Positions 7,442-15,930 of a DNA stretch of 64,000 bases are shown here, one piece after another. The notes beneath the pieces were generated by a model. That model worked only from the letters and a program-made list of their open reading frames with translations. It did no database searches and had not been told where the DNA came from. The stretch is from JACVRW01 sp963811055 (GTDB taxonomy: Bacteria > Actinomycetota > Thermoleophilia > Solirubrobacterales > Thermoleophilaceae). The stretch is from contig CAWEPQ010000001.1 of assembly GCA_963811055.1 (NCBI GenBank), positions 1 through 64,000 of the forward strand. Reading direction: 5' to 3'. Numbering within the stretch: the stretch's first letter is position 1; the number at the start of each line of letters is the position of its first letter. The translations under genes and the position numbers were made by a program.

Positions 7442-9768
7442 CGACCGTCGATCAGGTCGATTGCTGCCCCGACGACGGTGTCCGCGTCGATGCCGAAGTG
7501 CTCGTAAAGATCCTGAACGTCGCCCGATTGGCCGAAGTCGTCGACCCCGAGACAGGCGATCGGCATGCAGCGTATCGCCGAGAGGAAGCTGAGCGTGTGC
7601 GGGTGGCCGTCGAGCACCGACACGATCGGTGCGGCGCGGTCGGCCGGGAACAACTCGTCCAAAGCATCGTCGGCGCCCTCGGCCAGGCCGTCGCGCGCGC
7701 GCAGCGCCCGAAAGACCAGGTCGGCCGATACCAGGCAGACGACGTCGGCCGGAATCCCGGCTGCCTCAAGCTCGTCGGCTGCCGCGAGGGTCTCGGGAAC
7801 CATCGCACCCATGCCGACGAGAACGACCTGCGGGGCGACCTTCGCCGCTCGCAGCCGGTAGCCACCGGTGACCGCGAGTCGCCGGCGGGCTTCACGCGCG
7901 TCCGGGTCATCGGGCACGGCGGCGAGCGCCTGATCGATCGGCCGTGTGCTCAGCCTGAAATACGAGGAGGACCCACCCGGTCGCCCCAGGAGGGACAGGG
8001 CGTGCAGAAGCGTCCACTCGAGGTCTTGGGCGAACGCCGGCTCCCAGGCAATGCAGCCCGGCTGCTCGAGACCGACGGACGGCGTGATGATCGACTGGTG
8101 CGCCCCGCCTTCGGGCGCGAGCGTCACTCCCGAAGGTGTGCCGACAAGGATCGACTGCCCGCCCGCGTACATGCCGAACGACCAGGGCTCGAGCGCGCGG
8201 TTCACGAACGGGTCGTAGAGCGTCCCGATCGGCAGGAGTGTCTGTCCGTCCCGAGACCATGTGAGGCCCAGCTCACCCAGCAACCCGACCAGGTTGCCCT
8301 CGGCGATGCCCAGCTCGATGTGCTGTCCGTGTTCGGTCTCACGCCAGCGCACCAGCGTGTCGGTGTCGTCGGCGAACCAGTCGATGCGCTCCCCTGGGTT
8401 CCAGATCCCGGCACGGTTGATCCAGCCCCCCAGATTGGTGGAGGAGGCGACGTCGGGGCTGACCGTCACGACATGAGCGGCTACCTCGGGGGCGCCGTGC
8501 GCGAGGTCGACGAAGAAACGGCCGAAGGCCTGTTGGGTCGATGTCGCACCGGTGTGCTCCCGGCCGAGCCTCGCGGGTACGGCGGGCGCGGGGCTGGGCT
8601 TCGGCTGCTCGCGCTCCAGCCGATCCGTCGCCCGCCTGCACAGGAGCGCCTCCGCGGAGTCGTCGTCGAACAGGGCCCACGGATCGGCCGGGTCGGCTCC
8701 CAGCTCGGAGCCGAGCTGCTCCCACTGCTCATCCGACAGCAGGGCGGAGTGGTTGGCGGGGTGCCCCTCCGTCATCAGGCGCCAGGCCTTGATGGTGAAG
8801 GCGAATATCACCGACGGCCGGTCGGTGACCTTGTCCGCGTCAGCAAGCGCCTCCAGGAGCATTGGCAGGTCGTGGCCGCCCAGATCGCGGATCGCGCGGC
8901 CGAGATCGTGGTCCTCCACGTCCCCGAGGAGCTTCTCCACCTCGCGATGGCCGCGCCCGGATCCGGGAAGCCTGTCGCGCAGCTCCTCCGGACCGGCTCG
9001 CAGCAGCCGCTGGTACTCCTCGTTCGGCATCGCGTCGATGCGGCGACGGAGCATCGGGCCACCGTCGCGCTCGAACAGCTCGCCGAGACGGCGGCCGTAC
9101 TTGAGCGTGATGGTGTGCCAGCCCGCGGCCTCGAACATCGACGCCAGCCGTCCTGCGGCGATCTGGGGCACGATGCGGTCCAGCGACTGACGGTTCAGAT
9201 CCACGATCCAGAGCACCTCGCCAAGCTGCGGCACCACGGGGTCGACGATGGCCTCCCAACACGCCCCCTCGTCCAGCTCTGCATCCCCCAGCAGCGCGAT
9301 ATGCCGGCCACCCTGCGGCACCTCGAAGTGCCCGGCCACGTACCGGTGGGCGAGCGCCGCCCAGACGGGGGCGGTCGCGCCGATGCCCACCGAGCCGGTC
9401 GAGAAGTCCGCCGGCACCGGGTCCTTGAGCCGGCTGGGATAGCTCTGAAGGCCGCCGAACTGGCGGAGGGTCGTCAGGTAATCGCGGTCGAGTCGCCCGA
9501 GCAGGTACTCGATTGCGTGCAGCACCGGCGCGGCGTGCGGCTTGACCGAGACGCGATCGGGGGCGCGGAGGTGCTCGAACCACAGCGCGGTCATGATCGA
9601 CACGATCGAGGCCGACGACGCCTGGTGGCCGCCCACCTTCACCCCCGACGCCGTATCCCGCACCCGGTTGGCGTGGTGGACAATGCTCGTGGCGAGCCAT
9701 AGCACGCGGCTCTCGACCTTCTCGAGCACCGAGAGGTCCGGCGGAGGCGGCGGCCCGGGCGGAGTCAT
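7438..9768 (-). CDS. homodimeric E1-type 2-oxoacid dehydrogenase / transketolase-like ThDP enzyme
   Basis: This 776-residue protein resembles the single-chain pyruvate dehydrogenase E1 (AceE) more than transketolase. The ThDP/Mg motif is GDAELDEGACWEAI with DLNRQSLDR downstream (about residues 195-225). The pyrimidine-binding middle domain contains ELGIAEGNLVGLLGELGL (a conserved Glu) and GAHQSI. The C-terminal transketolase-like domain ends LGVDDFGQSGDVQDLYEHFG. AceE proteins are usually near 890 residues, so it is somewhat short. It is divergent from an Lrp/AsnC regulator with repeats between them. I infer decarboxylation of pyruvate or a branched 2-oxoacid; no E2 or E3 is nearby. Confidence 0.85.
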   Translation of the reverse strand: MTPPGPPPPPDLSVLEKVESRVLWLATSIVHHANRVRDTASGVKVGGHQASSASIVSIMTALWFEHLRAPDRVSVKPHAAPVLHAIEYLLGRLDRDYLTTLRQFGGLQSYPSRLKDPVPADFSTGSVGIGATAPVWAALAHRYVAGHFEVPQGGRHIALLGDAELDEGACWEAIVDPVVPQLGEVLWIVDLNRQSLDRIVPQIAAGRLASMFEAAGWHTITLKYGRRLGELFERDGGPMLRRRIDAMPNEEYQRLLRAGPEELRDRLPGSGRGHREVEKLLGDVEDHDLGRAIRDLGGHDLPMLLEALADADKVTDRPSVIFAFTIKAWRLMTEGHPANHSALLSDEQWEQLGSELGADPADPWALFDDDSAEALLCRRATDRLEREQPKPSPAPAVPARLGREHTGATSTQQAFGRFFVDLAHGAPEVAAHVVTVSPDVASSTNLGGWINRAGIWNPGERIDWFADDTDTLVRWRETEHGQHIELGIAEGNLVGLLGELGLTWSRDGQTLLPIGTLYDPFVNRALEPWSFGMYAGGQSILVGTPSGVTLAPEGGAHQSIITPSVGLEQPGCIAWEPAFAQDLEWTLLHALSLLGRPGGSSSYFRLSTRPIDQALAAVPDDPDAREARRRLAVTGGYRLRAAKVAPQVVLVGMGAMVPETLAAADELEAAGIPADVVCLVSADLVFRALRARDGLAEGADDALDELFPADRAAPIVSVLDGHPHTLSFLSAIRCMPIACLGVDDFGQSGDVQDLYEHFGIDADTVVGAAIDLIDGR

Positions 9769-9782
9769 TTAGCGAAAAGTGT

Positions 9783-9848
9783 CATCCAAAGGATGGTCGA
9801 GTCAATACCCGCGCCTCAAATCGGACAAAGACACATAAATTGTGCGTC
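9783..9848. promoter_or_regulatory. inverted repeats in the E1/Lrp divergent promoter region
   Basis: The 109-base gap is AT-richer than its surroundings. It holds a perfect CATCC-AAA-GGATG repeat (9783-9795) and CACA-TAAAT-TGTG (9832-9844, with partial outer pairing GAC...GTC). Lrp/AsnC proteins bind such degenerate AT-centred palindromes, so these are candidate autoregulatory sites. Confidence 0.5.
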
Positions 9849-9877
9849 AGAAGGGTCAAGCGCGATAAACTGCCTAT

Positions 9878-10345
9878 GTGGCGCGACCGGAGGTTGACGA
9901 TCTCGACCGCAGCATCGTCGCGCTGCTCCTCAACGACGGCCGACGGTCAGCGAGCGAGATCGGACGCCAGGTGGGCTTGTCACCGGCGGCCGCCAAGCGG
10001 CGCATCGATCGTCTGGAGTCGCTGGGCGTCATCACCGGGTACACCGCGGTACTCGACCACACCAAGCTCGGGAGCGACGTCGAGGCGTTCACCGAGCTCC
10101 GCTTCACGGGGACGACCCAGGTCGCCGACATCGCCGGCACGGTCGCAGATCTTCCAGAGCTGGTCGAGGCGTTCACGATCGCCGGCGACCCGGACGCGCT
10201 GGTACGACTCCGGGTGAGCGACCTCGACCACCTGAAGCGTGTGATCGATCGCATCCGGCGAAGCGGGAAGGTGACCGGCACCAAGACGCTGATCGTGCTC
10301 GGGTCCACGTCGGGCCCGGCCGCACGGCCGGCGGAGCCTTCCTAG
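9878..10345 (+). CDS. Lrp/AsnC-family transcription regulator
   Basis: This 155-residue protein has an N-terminal AsnC helix-turn-helix (DDLDRSIVALLLNDGRRSAS, then IGRQVGLSPAAAKRRIDRL, residues 6-50) followed by the ligand-binding alpha/beta domain (FTELRFTGTTQVADIAG through GDPDALVRLRVSDLDHL). The GTG at 9878 gives the standard N-terminus VARPEVDDLD. Family members sense amino acids or 2-oxoacids, which fits a divergent E1-type dehydrogenase as target. The last 10 residues are Pro/Ala-rich and variable. Confidence 0.92.
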   Translation: MARPEVDDLDRSIVALLLNDGRRSASEIGRQVGLSPAAAKRRIDRLESLGVITGYTAVLDHTKLGSDVEAFTELRFTGTTQVADIAGTVADLPELVEAFTIAGDPDALVRLRVSDLDHLKRVIDRIRRSGKVTGTKTLIVLGSTSGPAARPAEPS

Positions 10346-10353
10346 GGCGCGGC

Positions 10354-10791
10354 GTGCCTCCGATCTACCGCGCACCGATGCGCGCCCGCGATCGCGACGT
10401 CCGCGCCGGGGCCGGCGCTGAGCACGGGATCGAGCACGGGCTCGTGGGGATCGGCGATGGCCGGGGCGACAAGGCCGGCCGGATGCTGCACCGCTTTGCC
10501 GGGCTTCCGGACGGCGCCTTCGTCTGGACCCGCACGTCCGACGGCACCTACCGCCTGGGACGGATTGCCGGCCCGGCGCGCTACGACGACTCGCCTTCCG
10601 CCCGCGAGGTCGGCATCCACCACGTCAGGCCCGCCACGTGGCTCGACCGGCCGTTCGGCGAGCACGAGGTACCCCCGGCGGTGGCCGCCACGTTTGCCCG
10701 CGGCGGCCGGAACTTCCAGCAAACGCACGACGAGGAGGCCGAGCGCCGGACCGCCGAGCTGTGGCGCCAAGAGGGCGGCCAGGCGTTATAG
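10354..10791 (+). CDS. conserved hypothetical protein, possible PUA/EVE-like fold
   Basis: This 145-residue soluble protein has no family I can name with confidence. Features are EHGLVGIGDGRGDKAGRM near residue 30, then DGAFVWTRTSDGTYRLGRIAG and HHVRPATWL, a beta-rich order reminiscent of PUA/EVE-like N-terminal domains in Mrr-type nucleases, ending in a charged helix (THDEEAERRTAELWRQ). The start may be GTG 10354 or ATG 10378. A hairpin follows the stop. The EVE-like comparison is tentative, and no nuclease domain is attached. Confidence 0.5.
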   Translation: MPPIYRAPMRARDRDVRAGAGAEHGIEHGLVGIGDGRGDKAGRMLHRFAGLPDGAFVWTRTSDGTYRLGRIAGPARYDDSPSAREVGIHHVRPATWLDRPFGEHEVPPAVAATFARGGRNFQQTHDEEAERRTAELWRQEGGQAL

Positions 10792-10792
10792 A

Positions 10793-10815
10793 GTCTGATC
10801 ATCGCTTGGTCAGAC
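10793..10815 (+). terminator. weak hairpin after the hypothetical gene
   Basis: Arms GTCTGA and TCAGAC flank an 11-base loop, starting 2 bases after the stop codon. No T-run follows, so termination is only suggested by position. The stretch up to 11022 otherwise holds only two tiny overlapping open frames that I do not accept as genes. Confidence 0.35.
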
Positions 10816-11022
10816 CAGATGTTCACGTGGAGCTGCACCACCTGGCCGGCAACCACCTGACTGGCATCGCCCAAGCGATCGCCGATAAGGATCCGGAGGC
10901 GCCCGCCTCACCATGAAGGTCCACGTCGAGCGCTTCGGCGACCTCTACGTGCGCGCCGCCCGGGCCGGCCTCCTCGAGTAGGCGGCCGCAACATCGTTCC
11001 GATTCGCCAAGTTCTGTGGTTC

Positions 11023-12174
11023 GTGGGAGTGGTCGTGCTCCTGGACATGGCCTTCTACGCGGCGGTGTCGCCTCTGCTGCCGCAGTACGCGGACGAGTTC
11101 GGGCTGTCCAAGTCGGAGGCCGGGTTGCTGGCCTCGTCGTACGCGATCGGCACAGTGGCCGGATCGCTCCCGGGCGGCTGGCTCACGGGGCGCCTGGGTG
11201 CCAAGCCCACGGTCCTCCTGGGCCTGGGCCTGCTGATCGTCGCCAGTCTGACCTTCGGCTTCGCGCATACCGTCGTGCTGCTCGACGCGGCCCGCTTCGT
11301 GCAGGGCGTCGGAGGAGCGTTCACGTGGACTGCCGGCATGGCCTGGCTCGTGGGCATGTCGCCACCGGACCGGCGCGGCGAGCTGATCGGAATCGCGATG
11401 GGCGCGTCGGTGGCAGGGCTCATGCTCGGCCCGGTGATCGGCGGCCTGGCCACCGAGCTCGGCGATGTGGCCGTGTTCTGCGGCGTGTCCGCCCTGGCCG
11501 GTGTCGTGTCTGTGTGGGCCTGGTCCGTGCCCGCCCCGCCCCGCGCGCCCGGCGGCGGGCCGGGCGATCTGGTGGCCGCGCTGAGACAGCGACAGGTCGT
11601 CGCCGGGCTCTGGGTGTTCTCGCTGCCGGCGCTCTTCGCGGGGGCCCTGGAGGTGCTCGTCCCGCTCAAGCTCGGCGAGCTTGGAGCTTCCGGCCTGGCG
11701 ATTGGGGCCGCGTTCCTCGTCGCCTCGGTGGCCGAGATCGCACTCAACCCACTCAGCGGACGCTGGTCGGACAGGCACGGCAGACTGCCCGCGATTCGGA
11801 TCGGGCTGATCGGGGCGGCTGTCATGGGCGTGGTCATTCCGCTGCCGGGCACCACGCTGATCCTCGCCGCTGCCCTGGTGGCCACCATCGCGGCACTTGG
11901 AATCGTGTGGGCTCCCGCGCTGGCCCTGGTGTCGGACGCGTCCGACCGTGCGGGGCTCGCGCCGGGGGTCGCCTTCGCGCTCGGAAATCTGGCCTGGGCC
12001 TTCGGTCAGATAATCGCCGGAGGTGGCGGCTCGGTCATTGCCGACGCCACGTCCGACACCGTCGTCTACATGTTCCTCGGCGCTCTCTGTGCCGTCACAG
12101 CACTGACGATCCGGAGCGGCAGCACCCGCTGGGCGAGGCCGCAACCGATCCTCTCCCGGGGCCCTGCTCCTTGA
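11023..12174 (+). CDS. MFS transporter
   Basis: This 383-residue inner-membrane protein has about 12 predicted helices. The major-facilitator signature between helices 2 and 3 is visible as GGWLTGRLGAKPTVLLGLGL, with a second cytoplasmic copy at NPLSGRWSDRHGRLPAIRIG. The pattern fits drug or metabolite exporters of the DHA1 kind; the substrate is unknown. The true start is uncertain: GTG 11023 lies inside the first helix, and in-frame sequence upstream (QVLWF) would complete it, possibly from CTG 11014 or an ATT codon. No ribosome site decides this. Confidence 0.85.
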   Translation: MGVVVLLDMAFYAAVSPLLPQYADEFGLSKSEAGLLASSYAIGTVAGSLPGGWLTGRLGAKPTVLLGLGLLIVASLTFGFAHTVVLLDAARFVQGVGGAFTWTAGMAWLVGMSPPDRRGELIGIAMGASVAGLMLGPVIGGLATELGDVAVFCGVSALAGVVSVWAWSVPAPPRAPGGGPGDLVAALRQRQVVAGLWVFSLPALFAGALEVLVPLKLGELGASGLAIGAAFLVASVAEIALNPLSGRWSDRHGRLPAIRIGLIGAAVMGVVIPLPGTTLILAAALVATIAALGIVWAPALALVSDASDRAGLAPGVAFALGNLAWAFGQIIAGGGGSVIADATSDTVVYMFLGALCAVTALTIRSGSTRWARPQPILSRGPAP

Positions 12175-12235
12175 CCGCGGCGCGTATTGCGCCCTTGCCG
12201 AGTGGTGACCGGCACCCGTCTGGTAGACAACGCCC

Positions 12236-12640
12236 ATGCGCATCCTCGCCGGGCTCATCTCACTCGGACGCTTCATCTTCGGCGTCGCCTTCATCGCGCA
12301 GCCGGAGCTCTTGGACCGGGGCTGGATCGGCAAGCAGGCCCGAATGCCCGGCGCACAGGTGCTCGCCCGCGCGGTGGGCGCTCGCGACCTCGCCGTCGGC
12401 GTCGGCGGGCTGCAGGCGGTGGGCCGCAACGACGGCTCGGCGCGACCGTGGCTCGCAGCGGCGGCGGTGTGCGACGCCGTCGACTTCGGCGCCACCTACG
12501 CCGCCGGCCGGGGCATACCGCGCCAGGCCCGTGCCGGAGTGCTCGGGATCGCCGGTGTGTTCGGAGTGCTGTCGGCGGTCGCGGCCGCGGGAAACGGCCG
12601 CCCTGCCCCGGACCCGGGCGCGAACGTCCCGAACTCGTAG
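12236..12640 (+). CDS. small membrane protein, DUF4267-like
   Basis: This 134-residue protein has about four hydrophobic segments, beginning ILAGLISLGRFIFGVAFIA. It carries the RAVGARDLAVGVGGL pattern seen in small membrane proteins of the DUF4267 type. The C-terminus is a short Pro-rich tail. It lies 62 bases after the MFS gene and directly before the lactate-oxidase-like gene. The function is unknown. Confidence 0.7.
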   Translation: MRILAGLISLGRFIFGVAFIAQPELLDRGWIGKQARMPGAQVLARAVGARDLAVGVGGLQAVGRNDGSARPWLAAAAVCDAVDFGATYAAGRGIPRQARAGVLGIAGVFGVLSAVAAAGNGRPAPDPGANVPNS

Positions 12641-12644
12641 AGCC

Positions 12645-13775
12645 GTGACCTTGATCGGCGCGGCGGGCGCGGGGGCGATCCCCGAGGATCTTTCGCAGTT
12701 GGAGGACAGGGCCGCCCGAGTGCTGAAGCCGGAGCCGCTGGCATACATCCTGGCCGGCGCCGGCAATCGCGAGACGATGCGGGCGAACGCGGCGGCCTTC
12801 GGGCAGTGGCGAATCAAACGGCGCAGGAGACGCAGTCGCCGGCCCCGCGATCTGTCGACGACCATTCTCGGCACCCGCATGCGCGCCCCGGTTCTGTTCG
12901 CACCCGTCGGGGTGCAGAAGCTGGCGCACCCGGAAGGTGATCTGGCCAGCGCACGTGCCGCCGCGGACCTGAAGCTCACGTACATCCACTCCACTCAGGC
13001 CGCCTACTCCATGGAAGACGTGGCTGCGGCCAACGGCGAGGGATCGCGCTGGTACCAGCTTTACTGGCCCCGCGACGACGAGCTCACCGTGAGCTTCCTG
13101 CAACGTGCTCGCGCGGCCGGGTACACCCACCTCGTGATCACGCTCGACACGACTCAGCTGGGATGGCGACCACTCGACCTGGACCGCGGCTACTCACCGT
13201 TCCTCGAGAATCTCGGGATCGCGAACTACACCAGCGATCCGGTCTTCAACCGCCGGCTGAGCGTGCCGGCGGCCCAGGACCCGGTCGCCGCCGGCATCAC
13301 CTTTGCGACGCTGTTCCAGAATCCCGGACTGAGCTGGAAGCAGCTGCCGCTGATTCGCAGGAACTGGGACGGCCCGATCCTGCTGAAGGGAATCCAGAGC
13401 GTCCGGGACGCGAAGCTCGCGGCGAAGCACCGCATCGACGGAATCGTGGTCTCGAATCACGGCGGTCGCCAGGTCGACGGCGCAATCGCATCGCTCGACG
13501 CCCTGCCCCCGATCGTGGAGGCAGTAGGCGATCGGCTCGCCGTTCTGTTCGATTCCGGCATCCGCACCGGCATCGACGCCTACAAGGCGCTGGCGCTGGG
13601 CGCCGACGCCGTGCTGATCGGCCGTCCGTACCTCTATGGGCTGGCCCTTGACGGGGAAGCGGGCGTCGCACGTGTCATGCGGACGCTGCTGGCCGAACTG
13701 GACCGCACGCTCGCAGGGAACGGGTACAGGAGCCATCGACAGCTCAGCCGGACCTCACTGACCAGGCGTGGCTGA
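12645..13775 (+). CDS. FMN-dependent 2-hydroxy-acid oxidase, lactate 2-monooxygenase-like
   Basis: This 376-residue cytosolic flavoenzyme oxidises 2-hydroxy acids such as lactate. All family active-site residues can be traced: Tyr in AYILAGAG, Tyr in WYQLYWPRDD, Asp and Arg in VITLDTTQLGWRP, Lys in ILLKGIQS, and His/Arg in VVSNHGGRQVDG. The insert RGYSPFLENLGIANYTSDP resembles lactate 2-monooxygenase rather than glycolate oxidase. It starts at GTG 12645, five bases after the previous stop. A truncated paralogue follows immediately. Confidence 0.88.
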   Translation: MTLIGAAGAGAIPEDLSQLEDRAARVLKPEPLAYILAGAGNRETMRANAAAFGQWRIKRRRRRSRRPRDLSTTILGTRMRAPVLFAPVGVQKLAHPEGDLASARAAADLKLTYIHSTQAAYSMEDVAAANGEGSRWYQLYWPRDDELTVSFLQRARAAGYTHLVITLDTTQLGWRPLDLDRGYSPFLENLGIANYTSDPVFNRRLSVPAAQDPVAAGITFATLFQNPGLSWKQLPLIRRNWDGPILLKGIQSVRDAKLAAKHRIDGIVVSNHGGRQVDGAIASLDALPPIVEAVGDRLAVLFDSGIRTGIDAYKALALGADAVLIGRPYLYGLALDGEAGVARVMRTLLAELDRTLAGNGYRSHRQLSRTSLTRRG

Positions 13776-13791
13776 GCGAGTGGCCACGCGC

Positions 13792-14931
13792 ATGTCTCAG
13801 CACACGCGTCGCCAGTTCGTCGGTTCGGCCGGCTCGGCGGTCGCCGCCACCGTGCTCGTCCCCGGGGCACTCGCCGCCGGCCGCCCGGTGCCAGGGAGCG
13901 CGCGATTGGCTCAGGCGAACCAGCCGACTGCACCCTCCTCCTACTACACCTATCAATCGGAGATCTATCTCAAGGGAATGGCCCAGGGCCAGGTTCCGCC
14001 GATCACCACCAATCTCTCCAGGCTCGAGGCCCGTGCCGCTCGGGTGCTCGACCGGCGGGCACGGGAGTACTTCCTTGCCTCGGCGGGCGGCGCGGACGCC
14101 GCACGCGCGAACGCGAGAGCGTTTCGGGGCTGGCGGATCATCCCGCGGATGTTCATCGACAGGGCTGAGCGCGACGTGTCCACGACCATCCTCGGCACGC
14201 GCATGCCGGCGCCGGTCATCTTCGCGCCGGTCGGGCGCCAGAGGCTGGCTCATCCAGAGGGGGAAGTGGCCAGCGCGGGAGCCGCCGCGGACCTCGAGCT
14301 CACGTACATCCAGTCCGCGCGGGCCGGCTACTCCATCGAAGAGGTCGCCGCCGCGAACGGCACGGGATCGCGCTGGTATCAGATGGACTGGCCCGGGAAC
14401 GGCGATCTGAACCTGAGCTCCCTGCGGCGCGCCCGCGCCGCCGGGTATACGCACCTGTTGATCGCGCCCCCTCGCCCCGGCCGGAGCTGGAGGCCGCTGC
14501 GGCTGATCCGCAGGAGCTGGGACGGCCCGATCCTCCTGTCAGGCGTCCGAACCGCAAAGGAGGCGAAGCTCGCGGCCAGGCGCCGTTTCGACGGCATAGT
14601 GGTCTCCAACCACGCCGGCGTTCGGGAAGACCGTGCGACCGGGTCGGTCCACGCCCTGCCGCGGATCGTCGACGCGGTGGGCGACCGGCTCGCTGTCCTG
14701 TTCGATTCCGGCGTTCGTACCGGCACGGACAGCTACAAGGCACTCGCCCTGGGAGCGGACGCCGTCCTCGTCGGCCGCCCCTACGTCCACGGCCTTGCCC
14801 TGGACGGGCAGGAGGGTGTACGCCACGTCATGCGGACGCTGCTCGCAGAGTTCGACCTCAACCTCGCCAACGGCGGCTACACGAGCCACCGCAAGCTCAG
14901 CCGCGCCGACCTCTCCCGCTTCCGAGATTGA
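13792..14931 (+). CDS. Tat-exported, degenerate paralogue of the lactate-oxidase family (probable pseudoenzyme)
   Basis: This 379-residue protein starts MSQHTRRQFVGSAGSAVAAT, a twin-arginine signal peptide ending near LAAG, so it should be exported folded. The fold matches the gene before it (LGTRMPAPVIFAPVG, GIVVSNHA, RVLDRRAREYFLASAGG). However, about 57 residues carrying the catalytic Asp and Arg are missing after GYTHLLIAPP, the flavin Lys is Ser (ILLSGV), the active-site Tyr is Asp (YQMDW), and GGRQ next to the His is AGVR. The frame is open throughout. It may bind FMN without turning over, or may have a new role. ATG 13792 is preferred over the in-frame GTG 13768. Confidence 0.8.
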   Translation: MSQHTRRQFVGSAGSAVAATVLVPGALAAGRPVPGSARLAQANQPTAPSSYYTYQSEIYLKGMAQGQVPPITTNLSRLEARAARVLDRRAREYFLASAGGADAARANARAFRGWRIIPRMFIDRAERDVSTTILGTRMPAPVIFAPVGRQRLAHPEGEVASAGAAADLELTYIQSARAGYSIEEVAAANGTGSRWYQMDWPGNGDLNLSSLRRARAAGYTHLLIAPPRPGRSWRPLRLIRRSWDGPILLSGVRTAKEAKLAARRRFDGIVVSNHAGVREDRATGSVHALPRIVDAVGDRLAVLFDSGVRTGTDSYKALALGADAVLVGRPYVHGLALDGQEGVRHVMRTLLAEFDLNLANGGYTSHRKLSRADLSRFRD

Positions 14932-14941
14932 CCCCGTCTGG

Positions 14942-15193
14942 TTACTGGGTGACCTCGTTGCCCTCGGCCATCGCCTTGACGTCGCCGCCGGCGCAGAACG
15001 CCGAGCCCGCGCCGGTGAGCACGACGCACGCCACGTCGTCGTTCTCCTCGGCCTCCTGGAGCACCCTGGCGAGCGCTTCGAGGATCGCCGGCGAGAGCGC
15101 ATTGCGCCGCTCGGGGCGGTTCATCGTGAGCACGGCCACGCCGTCCTCGACACGAACCAGAAGGTCCTGCGTGCCGGTCTCGCTGGCAGCCAT
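14942..15193 (-). pseudogene. enoyl-CoA hydratase/isomerase remnant (N-terminal third)
   Basis: These 83 residues match the start of crotonases: VEDGVAVLTMNRPERRNALS, then VVLTGAGSAFCAGGDVKAMA, which contains half of the oxyanion hole and CoA site. Family members are about 260 residues. Here the frame stops just after GGDVKAMAEGNEVTQ, and the DNA beyond is the opposite-strand oxidase gene. The second half, with the catalytic Glu and the trimer-forming helices, is absent, so the product cannot be a working hydratase. Confidence 0.8.
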
Positions 15194-15235
15194 GGACGTA
15201 GGCTATTGGAGGTGTCCGGCTCGCAGTCAACGGGT

Positions 15236-15913
15236 GTGCGCCTCCGCCAAGCGGTGCTGGTCGCGCGTGACCTCGAGCCCTCGTACGAGCGTCTGCGCGA
15301 AACGCTGGGACTCGGCGAGCCGTTCCGCGACCCGGCGGTAGGAGCATTCGGGCTGCACAACGTGGTCTGCGCGCTGGGCGAGGACTTCCTCGAGATCGTC
15401 TCCCCCACCCAGGAGGGAACCGCCGCCGGGCGCCATGTCGAGCGCCGTGGCGAGGGCGGGTACATGCTCATCTTCCAACTGGACGATCTCGCGGGCGCGC
15501 GCGAGCGTGCGGAGGCTCTCGCGGTGCGCACCGTGTGGAGCATCGACATCGACGACATCTCCGCCAGCCACCTGCACCCCGCCGACCTCGGCGGGACGAT
15601 CGTCTCGATCGACCGGCCGCTGCCGCCCGAGAGCTGGCGCTGGGGCGGCCCCGACTGGATTGGCCGTGCCGGTCAGGGCGCGCCCGGGCGGCTAGCCGGG
15701 GTGACAGTGCGCGTGCCCGAGCCCGACGCGATCGCGGCGCGCTGGGCGGAGGTGCTCGGGCTCGAGCGCGACGGAACGACGCTGCGCCTCGATCGCGACC
15801 AGCACGTTGCGTTCGAGCAGGGCGACGAGGGGCTCTCCGAGATCGCGGTCGAGCTGCCCGGCGGCGCGGCCGAGCCGGTCGCCTTCGGCGCCGCGCGTGT
15901 CGTCCGCGCCTAG
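15236..15913 (+). CDS. VOC-superfamily (glyoxalase-like) protein
   Basis: This 225-residue protein is divergent from the crotonase remnant. The glyoxalase-like repeat begins VRLRQAVLVARDLEPSYERL and includes FGLHNVVCALGEDFLEIVSP with the typical Glu, then GYMLIFQLDDL. A second half (GVTVRVPEPDAIAARWAEVL) repeats the pattern, so it is a two-module protein. The start is set at GTG 15236 because family members begin right at this strand; GTG 15212 is an alternative. The metal-bound substrate is unknown. Confidence 0.78.
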   Translation: MRLRQAVLVARDLEPSYERLRETLGLGEPFRDPAVGAFGLHNVVCALGEDFLEIVSPTQEGTAAGRHVERRGEGGYMLIFQLDDLAGARERAEALAVRTVWSIDIDDISASHLHPADLGGTIVSIDRPLPPESWRWGGPDWIGRAGQGAPGRLAGVTVRVPEPDAIAARWAEVLGLERDGTTLRLDRDQHVAFEQGDEGLSEIAVELPGGAAEPVAFGAARVVRA

Positions 15914-15930
15914 CCGCCGCGGGGCGGCCG

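Noticed and set aside
7081..9702. A long plus-strand frame of 873 codons opposite the E1 gene
   Set aside because: The minus-strand frame has clear ThDP motifs; this one is an antisense shadow.
10827..10990. Two tiny overlapping frames (29 and 22 residues, ATGA overlap) resembling a mini toxin-antitoxin pair
   Set aside because: Both are far too short, have no ribosome site and no recognisable toxin or antitoxin residues.
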